33,131 nt of DNA, taken from an uncultured Collinsella sp. (GTDB taxonomy: Bacteria; Actinomycetota; Coriobacteriia; Coriobacteriales; Coriobacteriaceae). The stretch is from positions 1-33,131 of the forward strand of contig CABUUG010000006.1 of assembly GCA_902494605.1 (NCBI GenBank). The letters run 5' to 3'. This document shows positions 32,300-33,131 of this stretch, piece by piece. A model generated the notes under the pieces. That model ran no database searches. It saw nothing but the letters and a program-made list of their open reading frames with translations, and was not told where the DNA came from. The position numbers and the translations under genes were made by a program. Numbering within the stretch: the stretch's first letter is position 1; each line of letters opens with the position of its first letter.

Positions 32300-32319
32300 G
32301 CTATCCCCCATTGTTAGCC

Positions 32320-32352
32320 TTGTACTACTTTATGAGCGTAATAGTAAACCTT
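32320..32352 (-). promoter_or_regulatory. Possible operator/promoter of the ABC operon
   Basis: In the spacer upstream of the ATPase gene, the minus strand has TTTACTATTA and TAAAGTAGTA half-sites around a GCTC centre, an imperfect dyad typical of TetR/MarR-like operators. A good -35/-10 pair is not clear. Confidence 0.3.
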
Positions 32353-32394
32353 GGCGAACTATTTTTGGGCGAGAGCGGGGATTTGTTTCAAGAC

Positions 32395-32424
32395 TAGTCG
32401 TTGGGGACGCTCTTAAATGACTAG
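32395..32424 (-). repeat. GGGGACGT repeat, copy 4
   Basis: TAGTCGTTGGGGACGCTC...ATGACTAG, 30 bp with inverted ends. It lies 4 bp past the stop codon of the ABC-2 permease gene and differs from copy 2 at only a few positions, mainly in the spacer. Confidence 0.7.
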
Positions 32425-32428
32425 GTGG

Positions 32429-33131
32429 CTAGGCGCGGGATTTGGCGCGTGCGAGGGCGAAGCCTGCGGCGGCGATGGCCACGGCAAAGAGCACCGTGAC
32501 GCCTAGGTCGCAGGCGATGTCCCCCAGCACGGCAGACGTCAGGTCCGAGGCAAGCGCCTTGCCGATCGCGTCGTTCACCCAAAACGTCGGCACAAAATGC
32601 GCCACGGTCTGCACGGCCGAACCCATGAGCGACAGCGGCATCCAGGCGCCGCCCAAAAACGTCATGAGCATGCCAAGCAAGTTGCCCACACCGTTGAGCA
32701 GCTCCTCGCGCGCACCCAGGCTCGAAAGGGCAAAGCCAACGGCCAGCGGCGTGCACGCCAGGGCAAACGTCGCCGCCAGCGCCAGACATACACGGCCCAC
32801 GCCGACCTCGGCGACCGCGCCGGCAAAGCCCACGACGCCCATCATGCTCGACACAACCCAGATGCAGACGGTGATCACGGCGGCGGCCGCAAACACGGCA
32901 AGCGAACGTTGGCGCTCGGAGATTGGGCCGGCATCCATACGACGTACGCGCTCGGGCTCGTTCATGCCCGAGAACACCAGCCCCACCGACACGATGACCG
33001 ACGAGATAATCGCGTACGCGCCAAAGTTGAAGTACGACTCGAGCGTGGCGGCGGCTGTCGAGTCAACCTTGACCTGCTCGATCTGGACCTCGGCACGCTT
33101 CGCGGCCGCATGCTCGGCGGCCGTGGCAACG
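32429..33131 (-). CDS. ABC-2 type permease, C-terminal part (cut by window end)
   Basis: The frame is open from the right window edge, giving 234 codons. The visible part begins in a soluble Glu/Ala/Lys-rich helix (outside the membrane, as judged by family topology), then about six membrane helices, with a short loop ERVRRMDAGPISERQRS between the first and second. The last helices include GGAWMPLSLMGSAVQ and FVPTFWVNDAIGKAL, typical of ABC-2 membrane domains (YhgE/NatB-like). A GTG within the frame at 32992 is not the true start, because the family needs the N-terminal helix and domain found further upstream. It is probably an exporter subunit whose ATPase lies beyond the window. The repeat at 32395 follows the stop. 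Confidence 0.8.
   Translation of the reverse strand, partial: VATAAEHAAAKRAEVQIEQVKVDSTAAATLESYFNFGAYAIISSVIVSVGLVFSGMNEPERVRRMDAGPISERQRSLAVFAAAAVITVCIWVVSSMMGVVGFAGAVAEVGVGRVCLALAATFALACTPLAVGFALSSLGAREELLNGVGNLLGMLMTFLGGAWMPLSLMGSAVQTVAHFVPTFWVNDAIGKALASDLTSAVLGDIACDLGVTVLFAVAIAAAGFALARAKSRA

Overview
The window is high-GC (about 60%), gene-dense bacterial chromosome with actinobacterial-style codon use. Several traits point to Coriobacteriia, most likely a Collinsella-like gut bacterium: an SLC11/NRAMP-related protein with magnesium-transporter-type site residues (a clade characterised in Eggerthella lenta), luxS, a DUF362 ferredoxin protein, and many intergenic palindromes. The genus is inferred from gene content only. 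I saw no rRNA, tRNA, CRISPR array, phage or complete insertion sequence.

Layout. 1-2030: a palindromic repeat, orotate phosphoribosyltransferase (pyrE) with a possible short upstream ORF, and an N-terminally truncated ROK sugar kinase whose break coincides with a short dispersed repeat. 2033-6420 (+): a DUF4428 zinc-ribbon protein, a zinc-ribbon membrane protein (YdjG-like), an SPFH/zinc-ribbon protein (YdjI-like) and a lipoprotein, ending in a strong terminator; this looks like an envelope-maintenance module. 6521-10520 (-): three overlapping genes for a 7-TM sensor-like protein, a histidine kinase and a LuxR-type response regulator. 10690-14038 (-): ribokinase, nucleoside hydrolase, luxS and a DUF4867 protein, a nucleoside/ribose and AI-2 neighbourhood. 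14225-16441 (+): an OatA-like O-acyltransferase with an SGNH domain, followed by an AT-rich 226-bp terminal-inverted-repeat element.

16959-20074 (-): an MgtE-N/CBS/PRC membrane protein and an NRAMP-related transporter, probably a magnesium-homeostasis operon. Its leader can fold as a three-way junction that competes with an alternative hairpin. 20395-26192 (-): a NodB-fold protein lacking its catalytic histidines, a YtxH/PRC-barrel pair, a stand-alone protein resembling the N-terminal domain of cyanophycin synthetase, a CorC/HlyC-type CBS protein and a hemolysin III protein. 26379-27344 (+): a membrane-anchored alpha/beta hydrolase with a good promoter, then a 132-bp inverted-repeat element. 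27596-33131 (-): a DUF362 2x[4Fe-4S] protein, a MacB-like ABC permease with its ATPase, and the C-terminal part of an ABC-2 permease that runs off the window.

The most unusual layer is intergenic. At least seven kinds of palindrome or inverted repeat lie between genes. One roughly 30-bp family, with a GGGGACGT core, occurs four times; two copies supply the stop codon of the adjacent gene, one lies a few bases past a stop, and one sits at the break of the ROK gene. Related GGGAC cores recur in other palindromes, which suggests a REP/MITE-like superfamily. The best candidates for something undescribed are the mgtE leader RNA, this repeat superfamily, the histidine-less NodB protein and the stand-alone CphA-N-like protein.
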